A stretch of DNA of 64,000 nt from JAFDZW01 sp964404255 (GCA_964404255.1 CAYOJJ010000001.1:387461-451460), one strand, 5' to 3'; counted from the first letter of the stretch, positions 34,179 through 41,886 are shown. Notes: generated from the sequence alone by a model not told the origin. Program-made: numbers and translations.

Positions 34179-34236
34179 CGGTTGGCTGTAAAGCAGCAAG
34201 GGACTCTTCCCCTTTAATTACCGTTCTACACTCACT

Positions 34237-35337
34237 TTGGCTAAGTATAGTACCTACGAAGAGTTTGACGAAGAGGACCGGCCCGCGACCGAGCGGATTC
34301 GCCGTGCCAATGCCGACCGTCAGCGCAAAAAAGAGATACGCCACCGCGAACGCCAGGTCGTAAAAGAATTCGAGACCGAAGCCCGTGATCTTACAAAAGG
34401 CCGTGTGCTCCGGGCAGAAGGAGCGCATTTTGTCGTCGAGACCGAAGCGCAGGAAGAAGTTCGTGCCCGCTCTATTAAAAGTACGGCTTCAGGCAATATG
34501 AATGCAACGCTCGTCGCGGTAGGTGATGAAGTAAAGATCGAATTGCTCGAAGGTGATATTGCGGTCATTCGAGAAGTACTTCCACGCCGCACCAAGCTAT
34601 CGCGTCGCGCTCATAAACGCCGCGATAGCTTCGAGCAGGTGATCGCTTCAAATGTAGATCTGGTACTAATCGTGCAGAGTGCGGTCGAGCCTCCATTTAG
34701 AACGGGTATTATCGATCGCTATATTCTTGCAGCGCTTGAAGGCAATCTGGAAGTAGCGATCGTGCTTAATAAATCAGATATGCTTGAAGAAGATGAGCGG
34801 TTGGATTTTATCGTCGAAGCGCTCAAGTATTATTCTTCTATCGGCTATCCGCATTTTGTTACCTCGGCACTCGATGGAGAAGGCATCGAAGAGCTGCGCG
34901 AAGCCATTGGAGATAGAACGGTGGTGCTGGCCGGTAAATCGGGTGTTGGTAAATCATCACTGCTCAATGCATTGCTTGGTGAAGAGATTGCCCGTACGCA
35001 AGGCCTGATGAAAAAAGCACAGAAAGGAATGCATACGACGACGACCGTTTCGATGATACCGCTCGAGGGCCATCACGGATATATTGTCGATACACCGGGC
35101 ATTAAGGAGTTCTTCCATTTTGAGATCGATCCGGATCAGCTTCGTTTCAAATTCGTTGAATTCCTGCCCTTACAGGAGCACTGTCAGATGACAGGCTGCC
35201 TGCATCTGCATGAGGCCGGATGTGCCGTCTCCAAGGCTGTCGATGACGATATAATCCCCGAGTGGCGCTACAATAGTTATGTCGCTTTTTGGGAAGAAGC
35301 CGAGCGGGAACGGAAAGCCCGTATTGGTGGTATTTAA
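34237..35337 (+). CDS. rsgA: Ribosome small-subunit GTPase RsgA
   Basis: A 366-residue circularly permuted GTPase that checks maturation of the 30S subunit. The order is an extended charged N-terminus, an OB fold (about residues 70-125, GDIAVIREVLPRRTKLSR), then the permuted G domain with G4 (IVLNKSDM) ahead of G1 (GKSGVGKSSLLNAL, about residue 232), followed by G3 (VDTPGIKEF). The C-terminal zinc domain has HCQMTGCLHLHEAGC. The start is TTG at 34237; the nearest in-frame ATG lies too far inside. The N-terminus is about 50 residues longer than in E. coli. Confidence 0.92.
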   Translation: MAKYSTYEEFDEEDRPATERIRRANADRQRKKEIRHRERQVVKEFETEARDLTKGRVLRAEGAHFVVETEAQEEVRARSIKSTASGNMNATLVAVGDEVKIELLEGDIAVIREVLPRRTKLSRRAHKRRDSFEQVIASNVDLVLIVQSAVEPPFRTGIIDRYILAALEGNLEVAIVLNKSDMLEEDERLDFIVEALKYYSSIGYPHFVTSALDGEGIEELREAIGDRTVVLAGKSGVGKSSLLNALLGEEIARTQGLMKKAQKGMHTTTTVSMIPLEGHHGYIVDTPGIKEFFHFEIDPDQLRFKFVEFLPLQEHCQMTGCLHLHEAGCAVSKAVDDDIIPEWRYNSYVAFWEEAERERKARIGGI

Positions 35338-35359
35338 CGCACGATTTTTATATTCTATT

Positions 35360-35899
35360 ATGAAAAAACTTCTTCTTTTAGCTACGCTTGCGGCATTCGT
35401 TGGCTGCAGCAAATCGGATCCGAACATCGGTAAAGGTCCGTCAACCATTCCACCGATCAACCAAAGCGAGCATCCGGAAGCGATCGCTCCGCCGCAGGCT
35501 GCGACGGCCAGCGGTAAGACCGAACAGCATGGCGATACGACTATTAGCCCTTCCGGCTTAAAGTATATCGATATGAAGGTCGGTAAAGGCGATATGCCGA
35601 AGCAGGGCCAGAAGATCACGGTAAATTATACCGGTAAGCTTACCGATGGCACTCCGTTTGATTCTAACGTCGATCCGCAGTTCAAACATGTCGAGCCGTT
35701 CTCGACGACGATTGGCGTCGGCCAGGTGATTAAAGGTTGGGACGAAGGCATGATCTCGATGAAGGTCGGTGGCAAGCGCCGCCTGATTGTACCGCCCGAT
35801 CTCGGATACGGCGATCAGGGTAGTGGGAAAATTCCGCCGGGTGCAACTCTTATCTTTGATGTAGAACTGTTGAAGGTAGAAGACGCACCAGCACAGTGA
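35360..35899 (+). CDS. FKBP-type peptidyl-prolyl isomerase lipoprotein
   Basis: A 179-residue lipoprotein from the ATG that starts MKKLLLLATLAAFVGC (lipobox FVGC). An upstream in-frame start at 35279, inside rsgA, would put 27 residues before it. After a Pro/Ala/Gln linker comes a complete FKBP domain: KITVNYTGKLTDGTPFDSN, VIKGWDEGMISMKVGGKRRL, PPDLGYGDQG, PPGATLIFDVELLKV. It catalyses cis-trans isomerisation of prolyl bonds, probably in the periplasm at the inner or outer membrane, aiding folding of exported proteins. It lies 22 bp after rsgA. A bidirectional terminator follows. Confidence 0.9.
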   Translation: MKKLLLLATLAAFVGCSKSDPNIGKGPSTIPPINQSEHPEAIAPPQAATASGKTEQHGDTTISPSGLKYIDMKVGKGDMPKQGQKITVNYTGKLTDGTPFDSNVDPQFKHVEPFSTTIGVGQVIKGWDEGMISMKVGGKRRLIVPPDLGYGDQGSGKIPPGATLIFDVELLKVEDAPAQ

Positions 35900-35907
35900 T
35901 TGTAATA

Positions 35908-35940
35908 ACAAAAGGCCGGTTTTCACCGGCCTTTTTATTT
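35908..35940. terminator. Bidirectional terminator after the FKBP gene
   Basis: AAAAGGCCGGT and ACCGGCCTTTTT form a perfect stem around TTTC. It ends inside the last codons of the convergent serine hydrolase gene. Confidence 0.9.
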
Positions 35941-37413
35941 CCCGGTTTCAACTTCTATAATGCCTTCACCTCCAGTACCGGCTAAATAGTGTTTTATAAT
36001 CGGAATATATACTTCCGTACCGTTATCACAGTTAGTAAAGATAAGCAAGGCCTTCTTTGAGAGAGGCAGGAGAAATACTATGGTATGTACTCCGTTATCA
36101 TCGCCGCCATGGACGAGGGCATTTTCGGTACCATTGACCTGCTCATCGACCCACCAGCCTAAGCCCCAATATTTTCGCGGTTTGACGCGTGTTTGCTCAC
36201 TCACCATTTGCTCATAGATCTCTTGTGGTAATCCCGCCCCATTGAGCATATAAAGAACAAACTTGCTGTAATCTTCGATAGTAGTCAATAAATGATTTGC
36301 CGCATTTGCCGATGTACTAAACTGAGTTTCATACTTCGTGCCATTACCAGTAAAGCGACCGGCGAAATGAGATTCATCAAAGGTGCTATCGCGAAAGAAG
36401 CGGGTATTATTCATGCCTAAAGGTTGGAAGATCAATTCCGCAGCCAATTGGTCCAGTGTTTTATGAAATTTCCGTTCAAGGGCTTTTCGTAGGTATTCGA
36501 ATCCTTCACCTGAGTATTGGTACCGAGTGCCTGGAGTGTATTCAAATATTAAGCGCCCGTCGCGCCAGTTAGGAAATCCTGAGCGGTGACTTAAAATTAG
36601 TCGTGTTGTTAACAGCTTATGGCGAGAGTCATTCTCAAGATCCGGGTCGATCCAATAATGGAAGATCGGCTCATCAAGGTCCCATTTTCCTACAGCGACT
36701 AACTTCAGCGTTACCAGTGCAGTGATAGGCTTTGTCAATGAAGCAACGTCAAAGATAGTGTTGAGTGGATGAGAATTTCCAACATCATCCTGGCCATATA
36801 CTGCTGCCTGGCGGATCGTACCGCCCTCTATAAAAGCAATACCCAATGCCGGTATGCGATGCTCGATAGCCCATTGGTCTGTCGCTTTTCTATCACTAAA
36901 GAGCAGCGAATCGGACGGTTCGTTTTTTGCAGGTTCTGTATGGTCATAGCTCAGGGCCCGGCTTAACTTCCAACGATTGTTTTCCAGTAACCACACATGA
37001 ATAAAACGCGCCGTAGCGGTCAGTTGAGAGGGTTTTGGAATGTTAAGGGCATAGAACTGATGCTCGCCACGTTGAATAGCACCATAAAGGACACCATTCT
37101 TTTCCAGGGGGAATACTTCCAGCGACCCTTCAATAAGTTGGCGTTGTGGTTTATAGGTCAGGGTACCGAGCGCTTTAATGCTTTGAATAAAAGCCGCTTT
37201 GGAATTCAGCATTCCGGCCTTGTCATGATAAAATTCAAAATCGGCATTCAGCAGTTCATTGAAGATAGCTGTATCAAGCCCATTAAAGCCGATAGTAAAA
37301 AGCAGGCTATCCTGAACTTCCAGCGTCCGGTAGAGTTCGGATGAATGCTTAACTTGAGAAAAAGACGTAGCGCAAGCGAGCAGTACGCAAAGTACTGGTA
37401 GTACTATTTTCAT
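35935..37413 (-). CDS. Exported beta-lactamase-fold serine hydrolase with N-terminal NTF2-like domain
   Basis: A 492-residue exported protein; the signal peptide is MKIVLPVLCVLLACATSF. Residues about 20-160 look like a DUF4440/NTF2-like domain (ELLNADFEFYHDKAG, HVWLLENNRWKLSRAL). The rest is a serine beta-lactamase/PBP-like domain: FDVASLTKPITAL (SxxK near residue 220), YQYSGEGFEYL (YSG), VHGGDDNGVHT (HGG). Unlike the hydrolase at 31009 it has no T9SS domain; it ends soon after the catalytic domain. The substrate is unknown; esterase or D-amino-peptidase activity is possible. Confidence 0.82.
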   Translation of the reverse strand: MKIVLPVLCVLLACATSFSQVKHSSELYRTLEVQDSLLFTIGFNGLDTAIFNELLNADFEFYHDKAGMLNSKAAFIQSIKALGTLTYKPQRQLIEGSLEVFPLEKNGVLYGAIQRGEHQFYALNIPKPSQLTATARFIHVWLLENNRWKLSRALSYDHTEPAKNEPSDSLLFSDRKATDQWAIEHRIPALGIAFIEGGTIRQAAVYGQDDVGNSHPLNTIFDVASLTKPITALVTLKLVAVGKWDLDEPIFHYWIDPDLENDSRHKLLTTRLILSHRSGFPNWRDGRLIFEYTPGTRYQYSGEGFEYLRKALERKFHKTLDQLAAELIFQPLGMNNTRFFRDSTFDESHFAGRFTGNGTKYETQFSTSANAANHLLTTIEDYSKFVLYMLNGAGLPQEIYEQMVSEQTRVKPRKYWGLGWWVDEQVNGTENALVHGGDDNGVHTIVFLLPLSKKALLIFTNCDNGTEVYIPIIKHYLAGTGGEGIIEVETGK

Positions 37414-37448
37414 GACAGGGTTAAAGGGTTACGGAATTACGAAGAGCG

Positions 37449-37787
37449 TTAGCTGCGATGTTGTGACATTCGTTTTGCGGTAACAGCAGTACTATAGAGA
37501 TCGAGTATCTGATGCAATTCATAGAGTAACAGCAGTACGGCAGAGAGCTGAATGCCAACCGCCGGAATTTGAACGGCTTCATTGAACAATGAAATAGTAT
37601 TGGCTGGAAAGAAGGCCAGAAGTATAACCGTACCAAGGCAAGCAAACCCCAGTATAAATGGCGTCCAGGTGAAGGGTTTTACCGGAGTGCTTTTGGCCGC
37701 TATCTCTCTCATTAACTTCTGAGAAAAATCAGCAGAAGGAGAGAGGGTGCTCTCCTGCAATAAGTTTTTTAATTCGTGTTCGTTCAT
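37449..37787 (-). CDS. Small membrane protein, probable anti-sigma factor
   Basis: A 112-residue protein. The N-terminal 30 residues (MNEHELKNLLQESTLSPSADFSQKLM) resemble the cytoplasmic helix of anti-sigma factors, followed by two membrane segments (FILGFACLGTVILLAFF, GIQLSAVLLLLYELHQI). No zinc-type HxxxCxxC motif is present. Its ATG overlaps the stop of the ECF sigma gene (ATGA), which strongly supports a sigma/anti-sigma pair. It would hold the sigma factor at the inner membrane until a signal arrives (inference). Confidence 0.65.
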   Translation of the reverse strand: MNEHELKNLLQESTLSPSADFSQKLMREIAAKSTPVKPFTWTPFILGFACLGTVILLAFFPANTISLFNEAVQIPAVGIQLSAVLLLLYELHQILDLYSTAVTAKRMSQHRS

Positions 37788-38383
37788 TGTATGAAGAGCT
37801 CCAATTCTGTACCTAATAATTTTTGTAATTGCACTTCGAAGCTTGCGCGGCCACGGTGAAGCGTTACCTTAACCTTCGATTCCGAGAAGCCCGTGACTTC
37901 GCTTATCTCGCGAATATCCAGTTCGGAAAGGTAATAAAGCCTGAGCGCCAGTGCTTCATCAGCTTTTATAAGCAGGAGCGCCATATTGACGATCTCTTTG
38001 CGCTCATAAGCGATCGTTGCATCGAAGTTCATTGTATGATCGGTCTCTTCGATCGCACTACTGACCGTCGGATCGTCGTACGACTCCATGCGTTTCTGTT
38101 TTTTTGCGATCGTAAAACAGGTAGTGACGACGATCTTATAGAGCCACGTTGCAAAAGAAGATCGCTCCCGAAACCCACGAATATTACGGAAGACTTTTAT
38201 AAAGGCTTCCTGCAAGGCCTCTTCGGCAAGGTACGTATCTTTAAGGATCGAGCAGGCCAGCGAGAACGATAGGTCTTTATATCGTTCAACCAATACCCGA
38301 AACTCGGCCGTATCACCGGCCGCGATCTTTCTAACCGATTGCAGGTCTTCGGTATTAGTTGTTTTTACCAATGCGACGGGCAA
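37784..38383 (-). CDS. ECF sigma factor, second locus
   Basis: A 199-residue ECF-type sigma factor with region 2 (DLSFSLACSILKDTYLAEEALQEAFIKVFRNIRGF, core DTYLAEEALQEAFIKVFR) and region 4 (ALRLYYLSELDIREISEVTGFSESKVKVTLHRGRASFE). The predicted start is TTG at 38383; no ATG lies upstream of region 2. Its end overlaps the anti-sigma gene by four bases and its start overlaps the upstream DUF6249-like gene by 29 bases, so all three are co-translated. It is distinct from the sigma factors at 15482 and 60961. Confidence 0.85.
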   Translation of the reverse strand: MPVALVKTTNTEDLQSVRKIAAGDTAEFRVLVERYKDLSFSLACSILKDTYLAEEALQEAFIKVFRNIRGFRERSSFATWLYKIVVTTCFTIAKKQKRMESYDDPTVSSAIEETDHTMNFDATIAYERKEIVNMALLLIKADEALALRLYYLSELDIREISEVTGFSESKVKVTLHRGRASFEVQLQKLLGTELELFIQ

Positions 38384-38696
38384 GGAAATATCCGCAGATC
38401 ATACCTATTCCACCAAGCACGAAGGTGAATGAAAATAGGAGCAAGGATTTTTCCGAAGGCTCAAGGTCCGGCGATTGCACGAACATCACCGTTGTAAGTC
38501 CAAGCCCGAGACCGACCCCAATGATCGTCAGGGCGATTTCAAGAAACGGATATTGCTTCTTCGGCATATCGAGCGCTACACCCGAAGCCAGCATTTCTTT
38601 TCTAAGCTGGTACTTATATTTTGAAGTAAAATAAAAGATTAGTATTACGGCTGCAAAAAAGCCGAACGGTACTAATTCTTCGATAACACCTGGCAT
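38355..38696 (-). CDS. Small membrane protein (DUF6249-like)
   Basis: A 113-residue inner-membrane protein with three hydrophobic segments (FGFFAAVILIFYFT, ALTIIGVGLGLGLTTVMF, SFTFVLGGIGMICGYFL). It resembles the DUF6249 group often seen beside ECF sigma genes in Bacteroidota, which is from memory. It overlaps the start of the sigma factor by 29 bases and is the first gene of the three-gene operon. The function is unknown; a sensor or partner for the sigma system is a guess. Confidence 0.6.
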   Translation of the reverse strand: MPGVIEELVPFGFFAAVILIFYFTSKYKYQLRKEMLASGVALDMPKKQYPFLEIALTIIGVGLGLGLTTVMFVQSPDLEPSEKSLLLFSFTFVLGGIGMICGYFLARRIGKNN

Positions 38697-38901
38697 AATT
38701 ACTTATTCCTTGTTAATTAATATGCTTATTAGACCACTCTATTTTCTATTCGGTTACAAGATTACCCAATTTATATAAAAATAGTTTTCTTTGTAGGAAG
38801 TGCCTTAACGCATTGTAATAGCCATATATTATATCAAAACTGATTCCCACAGCGAAGAAAATGGAGGAATTTCCACGTAGTACTATAAGTTCATATTGCC
38901 T

Positions 38902-39684
38902 ATGCGATTATTACTGTGTTGCTCGCTCTTGGTTCTGTTATATGGATGCCAATCAACCACGGTAGATCCCTTTGCTTATCCTTCGGATCCTCTTGCCCGC
39001 GCGGCCGGCGCCCGTTGGTCTTGGGAGCCGAACGAGCCGTTCGATGCAGGAATAGTGATCACAAGAATTCGTACTTCACTGGCTTCAAAAGATCTTGGTA
39101 CAACAAGCATTCATGTTGCCTTCGATCTGAGTAACAATCCGGTTAAGGTCGATAGTATCCAATGTAATGGAGTACACTTACCATGGATAGCTACCGAGCA
39201 AACTTTCGATAAAGCGAATATCTATGCTATCGATAATAGTACTATTGGGTTTGGTACACCGGATAGTATGAGTTTTACTTATGCCGGGTATGATGCAGAA
39301 CGTTTTAGTACTGTAATACCAATAACTCCGGACTTTGGAAATATAACCATTGCCGATACCATCAGTATCTCAAAAGGCCTTCGCATCGTGTACCAAAAAG
39401 CTATACCGGGCGATAGTATTCAGGTGCATATCGTCGGAATCCTTGCCGATCCGAATCAAGTCAAAAACTTTCCATACGATAGTTTAAATCTTGATAAGAC
39501 ACTACCCGATACCGGAACACTGGAATTCACTCCAAGTGAATTGCCGCATGTCGATGGAATTGCCTCTTTTGTAATTCAAGCTATCAGATCTCACTTTTCA
39601 ACAGTGACCTCGCCTAAAGGGAAAAAAATAGGCATCTATTCCCAAATGGAGTTCCCTACATTTGATTACCCAGCGACCCGGTAG
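38902..39684 (+). CDS. Lipoprotein, unknown function
   Basis: About 260 residues from ATG 38902. The signal MRLLLCCSLLVLLYGC ends in a lipobox (LLYGC). The mature protein is beta-rich with short acidic motifs (FDLSNNPVKVD, VDSIQCNGVHLP) and no recognisable domain. It is monocistronic between the ECF operon and the tRNA region, with a 200-bp AT-rich upstream gap that shows no clear TAnnTTTG box. Function unknown; envelope anchored. Confidence 0.65.
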   Translation: MRLLLCCSLLVLLYGCQSTTVDPFAYPSDPLARAAGARWSWEPNEPFDAGIVITRIRTSLASKDLGTTSIHVAFDLSNNPVKVDSIQCNGVHLPWIATEQTFDKANIYAIDNSTIGFGTPDSMSFTYAGYDAERFSTVIPITPDFGNITIADTISISKGLRIVYQKAIPGDSIQVHIVGILADPNQVKNFPYDSLNLDKTLPDTGTLEFTPSELPHVDGIASFVIQAIRSHFSTVTSPKGKKIGIYSQMEFPTFDYPATR

Positions 39685-39725
39685 TATTGTTTATTGTTTT
39701 AAGAATTTCATCCCGCGGATATACC

Positions 39726-39764
39726 TAAAAGTAAAAAGGCGAAAACATTGTGTCTTCGCTTTTG
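39726..39764 (-). terminator. Terminator after tRNA copy A
   Basis: On the minus strand AAAGCGAA pairs with TTCGCCTTTTT; the loop plus-strand sequence is AACATTGTGTC. This loop is the exact reverse complement of the loop in the second terminator at 40094-40131. Confidence 0.8.
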
Positions 39765-39767
39765 TAG

Positions 39768-39848
39768 TAGCGGGGGTAGGACTTGAACCTACGGCCTTCG
39801 GGTTATGAGCCCGACGAGCTACTCCGCCGCGGCGGACTCCACCCCGCG
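39768..39848 (-). pseudogene. tRNA-fMet-like gene with palindromic D-loop insertion
   Basis: An 81-nt sequence identical to the intact tRNA-fMet at 40135-40207 except in the D-loop, where CAGTTG (ending the D-stem and holding the conserved GG region in the loop) is replaced by TCCGCCGCGGCGGA (39823-39836). The acceptor, anticodon (CAT) and T arms are unchanged. Loss of the D-loop GG would break the normal D-loop/T-loop contact, so I expect it not to be a working tRNA. It also encodes the last nine residues and stop of the GIY-YIG protein. Confidence 0.7.
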
Positions 39849-40079
39849 AATAATATTTTTCAGTTCTTCTCTTCCTTTTCCGGTTTTGAAATATTTTTCT
39901 CGTTTCATAGCATCTGATCGACTTTCAAATATTTCGGAATGAATAACCTTCCAATTATTACCATGCCTAGTGGAATGGGAGATATGGGAGTTATGCTCAG
40001 TGAGGCGACGGACTAGATCAGAAGTCTGTCCAATATATTGGTGGCCTTCCTCACTGTGAAGTACGTAGACTACAAACAT
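39819..40079 (-). CDS. GIY-YIG nuclease-domain protein whose 3' end lies in a tRNA copy
   Basis: An 86-residue single-domain GIY-YIG protein of the short UPF0213-like type. The core is VYVLHS (Tyr5), then QYIGQTSDLVRRLTEHN (Tyr15-Ile-Gly, Arg24), and the metal-binding Glu in KREKYFKTGKG (Glu61). It has no separate DNA-binding domain. Residues 78-86 (RGVESAAAE) and the TAG stop are read from the 5' part of a modified tRNA-fMet copy. GIY-YIG proteins cut or bind DNA; some are homing-type endonucleases. Similar short GIY-YIG genes whose tails translate a neighbouring tRNA are, as I recall, frequent in Bacteroidota and CPR bacteria. The function here is unknown. Confidence 0.8.
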   Translation of the reverse strand: MFVVYVLHSEEGHQYIGQTSDLVRRLTEHNSHISHSTRHGNNWKVIHSEIFESRSDAMKREKYFKTGKGREELKNIIRGVESAAAE

Positions 40080-40093
40080 GTTCTCTGACCTTT

Positions 40094-40131
40094 AAAAGTA
40101 AAAAGGCGAAGACACAATGTTTTCGCCTTTG
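40094..40131 (-). terminator. Terminator after intact tRNA-fMet
   Basis: GGCGAA and TTCGCC form the stem with loop GACACAATGTT on the plus strand, followed on the minus strand by TTTTTACTTTT. It lies between the tRNA and the GIY-YIG start. Confidence 0.85.
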
Positions 40132-40134
40132 TAG

Positions 40135-40207
40135 TAGCGGGGGTAGGACTTGAACCTACGGCCTTCGGGTTATGAGCCCGACGAGCTACCAACTGCTCCA
40201 CCCCGCG
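40135..40207 (-). tRNA. tRNA-fMet (CAT), initiator
   Basis: A 73-nt cloverleaf (CCA not encoded). The acceptor stem is CGCGGGG with CCCCGCT, the first pair being C1-U72 unpaired, as needed for an initiator. The D-arm is GAGC-AGTTGGTA-GCTC, the anticodon arm TCGGG-CTCATAA-CCCGA with three consecutive G-C pairs (initiator hallmark) and anticodon CAT, variable AGGCC, T-arm GTAGG-TTCAAGT-CCTAC. It starts protein synthesis with formyl-Met. No other tRNA was found in the window. Confidence 0.93.
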
Positions 40208-40264
40208 ATCCTAAACTTGTTGGGGGACTAACAACCCCCACTTAGAGGGCATGGTTCCGGTAGT

Positions 40265-40753
40265 TTATGATTGCATAATATACCGCTGCTCGATAACTTC
40301 TTTGCCAAAAGAAGATGAAGCTTTTTCTTCTTCCAGCCTGAAGCCATATTTCGTATATAGCCGCGCGGCATCGGTAAGCTCCTTGGTTGTCCAGAGGTAG
40401 GCCGAAGTATAGCCTACGCTGTTGAAAAACTCCATAAACAGCTTCATGAGCTTTGAGCCCAAGCCGATACCGCGGTATTCCGGTTCGAGATAGAAATAGC
40501 GAAGCTGTGCTTCTTCACCGCGATCCATCAGTAATAGAAAGCCAACGATCTTTTCGTTATGTTCAGCGATCCACACTCTACTTCTTGCAGGATCGTATTG
40601 AGTAAAAAATTCATGCAGACCTTCTGCTACATACGACTCGAATTCGATACCGTACTGATACTCTTTGGAATATAAAACTCCATGACGATAGGTAACAAAA
40701 CCAATATCGCCGGGCCGAAGGTCGGTCCGGATCCTAATATCATCAAGAGTCAT
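40265..40753 (-). CDS. GNAT family acetyltransferase
   Basis: A 162-residue Gcn5-related acetyltransferase. It has IRTDLRPGDIGFVTYRHG at the start and acetyl-CoA-binding YLEPEYRGIGLGSKLMKLFM (R-G-I-G-L-G) near residue 100. C-terminal ARLYTKYGFRLEEEK is the typical helix-strand end. The layout is close to MarR-fused or stand-alone acetyltransferases of the AsnC/MarR type, but no MarR part is present. Substrate unknown. It starts 11 bp after the PorQ-like gene stop, so it is probably the second gene of that unit. Confidence 0.85.
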   Translation of the reverse strand: MTLDDIRIRTDLRPGDIGFVTYRHGVLYSKEYQYGIEFESYVAEGLHEFFTQYDPARSRVWIAEHNEKIVGFLLLMDRGEEAQLRYFYLEPEYRGIGLGSKLMKLFMEFFNSVGYTSAYLWTTKELTDAARLYTKYGFRLEEEKASSSFGKEVIEQRYIMQS

Positions 40754-40764
40754 GGGAATACTTA

Positions 40765-41799
40765 TCAGAAGATATATTCGCCGCCGAAGCGATGAACGTC
40801 CGGTAATGCCGGGCCCATAGCGCTGAGCGAATAATCGAAATGCAGCTTCTTAAAGACGAGGCCAAGACCGAAGGAAAACCCGCCGAGGCCAAGCCCTTCG
40901 GGGGTTTTAAGATCGCGGCGTTTTTGATTTTCATAACCGAAACGCAGGCGGATCACTTTGCTGACGGTGAATTCACCGCCGAGAGAAAAGTCATTCAAGG
41001 CATAAAAAAGATTTCTACCTTCACGGTCGCGTGTGAGGTTTCTAAAAGCAAGATGTAAAGTTAATGGGAGGCGTTCAAGCTTTTTAGAAATGCCAAGTTG
41101 TAAATTAAAAGGCAATGGCTCCGTCACTCCTGAATAACTCGAAAGCTCTTTACCGATATTGAGCGCCGATAGCCCTATAGAAAGCAACAGAGGATCGTTC
41201 TCATAGTACACACCAAGATCGGCAGCAATACCGGAAGCGCTGTAACTGCCCGAGACAAGCGTAGAAGAAATATATTTAACGGCAACACCATAACGAAGCG
41301 GCTGTTTGGCTATGGCATCGGAATATGCTACGGAAATAGCGACATCGCTTGCGGAAAATTGCTCGGTCGGTGTACCGACATTATCGGCACCATCGAAGGT
41401 ACCATAATCGCGAAAGACGACCCCTACACCAAGCCAGCCGCTATCGCCAAGAAAGCCGATCGTTGGCTGGCTATAGGCGACGTAGCCGTTATTCATATCG
41501 AGGGCAAGCTTGCTGAACCCGAAGGAAATAAGCGAACCCGGAGCGCTGGAATCGCGCTTCTGCTGGGTGGAAAGAGCGGCAGGATTGCTGAAAATGGTCG
41601 AAGGATCGTCCTTAATAGAAACAAAGGAATTACCAAGCGCTGCAGCCCGGGGGCTGGCCGGCTCCGTAAGAACCTGAAATACCTGCGAGCGGCCGGAATT
41701 CTGATCTCCGCCGATAGTGCTGCCGGTTTGGGCGTAGAGACCCGTCGCCATAAACAGGATCAGCGCGGCAAGATAATACGTCGTACTTTTTAAAGACAT
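40765..41799 (-). CDS. PorV/PorQ family outer-membrane beta-barrel protein
   Basis: A 344-residue outer-membrane protein. The signal peptide ends near LYA-QT. The family start is seen in SPRAAALGNSFVSIKDDPSTIFSNPAAL (about residues 48-75); the rest alternates as barrel strands and ends in RFGGEYIF with C-terminal aromatic Phe. PorV and PorQ are small FadL-like barrels of the type IX secretion system: PorV shuttles cargo to the attachment complex, PorQ is a close relative. Which of the two it is cannot be told here. It supports a working T9SS alongside four CTD-bearing cargo proteins. Confidence 0.78.
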   Translation of the reverse strand: MSLKSTTYYLAALILFMATGLYAQTGSTIGGDQNSGRSQVFQVLTEPASPRAAALGNSFVSIKDDPSTIFSNPAALSTQQKRDSSAPGSLISFGFSKLALDMNNGYVAYSQPTIGFLGDSGWLGVGVVFRDYGTFDGADNVGTPTEQFSASDVAISVAYSDAIAKQPLRYGVAVKYISSTLVSGSYSASGIAADLGVYYENDPLLLSIGLSALNIGKELSSYSGVTEPLPFNLQLGISKKLERLPLTLHLAFRNLTRDREGRNLFYALNDFSLGGEFTVSKVIRLRFGYENQKRRDLKTPEGLGLGGFSFGLGLVFKKLHFDYSLSAMGPALPDVHRFGGEYIF

Positions 41800-41886
41800 T
41801 CCTTCTTTGGATCGATTGATCGCAGATAGTACATATCTCGGAGCCCCTCAGTTTCATGTTCCTCGGGGTAAAAATAGTACCCGGAA

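Larger units (their letters stand above)
39726..39848 (-). repeat. tRNA-fMet plus terminator duplication, copy A (modified)
   Basis: Shares nearly all its sequence with 40094-40207. Two differences: the terminator loop is inverted and six D-loop bases are replaced by a 14-base palindrome. It overlaps the 3' end of the GIY-YIG gene by 30 bases. Confidence 0.85.
40094..40207 (-). repeat. tRNA-fMet plus terminator duplication, copy B (intact)
   Basis: Contains the intact tRNA-fMet and its terminator. Outside the D-loop and terminator loop, the two copies match nearly base for base, so the duplication is recent or kept identical by selection or recombination. Confidence 0.85.

Noticed and set aside
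39768..39848. Treating the second tRNA-fMet copy as a functional tRNA
   Set aside because: The D-loop GG and D-stem end are replaced by a 14-base palindrome, so folding would be abnormal. Listed as a tRNA-like pseudogene instead.
40221..40243. GGGGG/CCCCC hairpin between GNAT gene and tRNA as terminator
   Set aside because: The six-base stem has no T-run on either strand; support is too weak to list.
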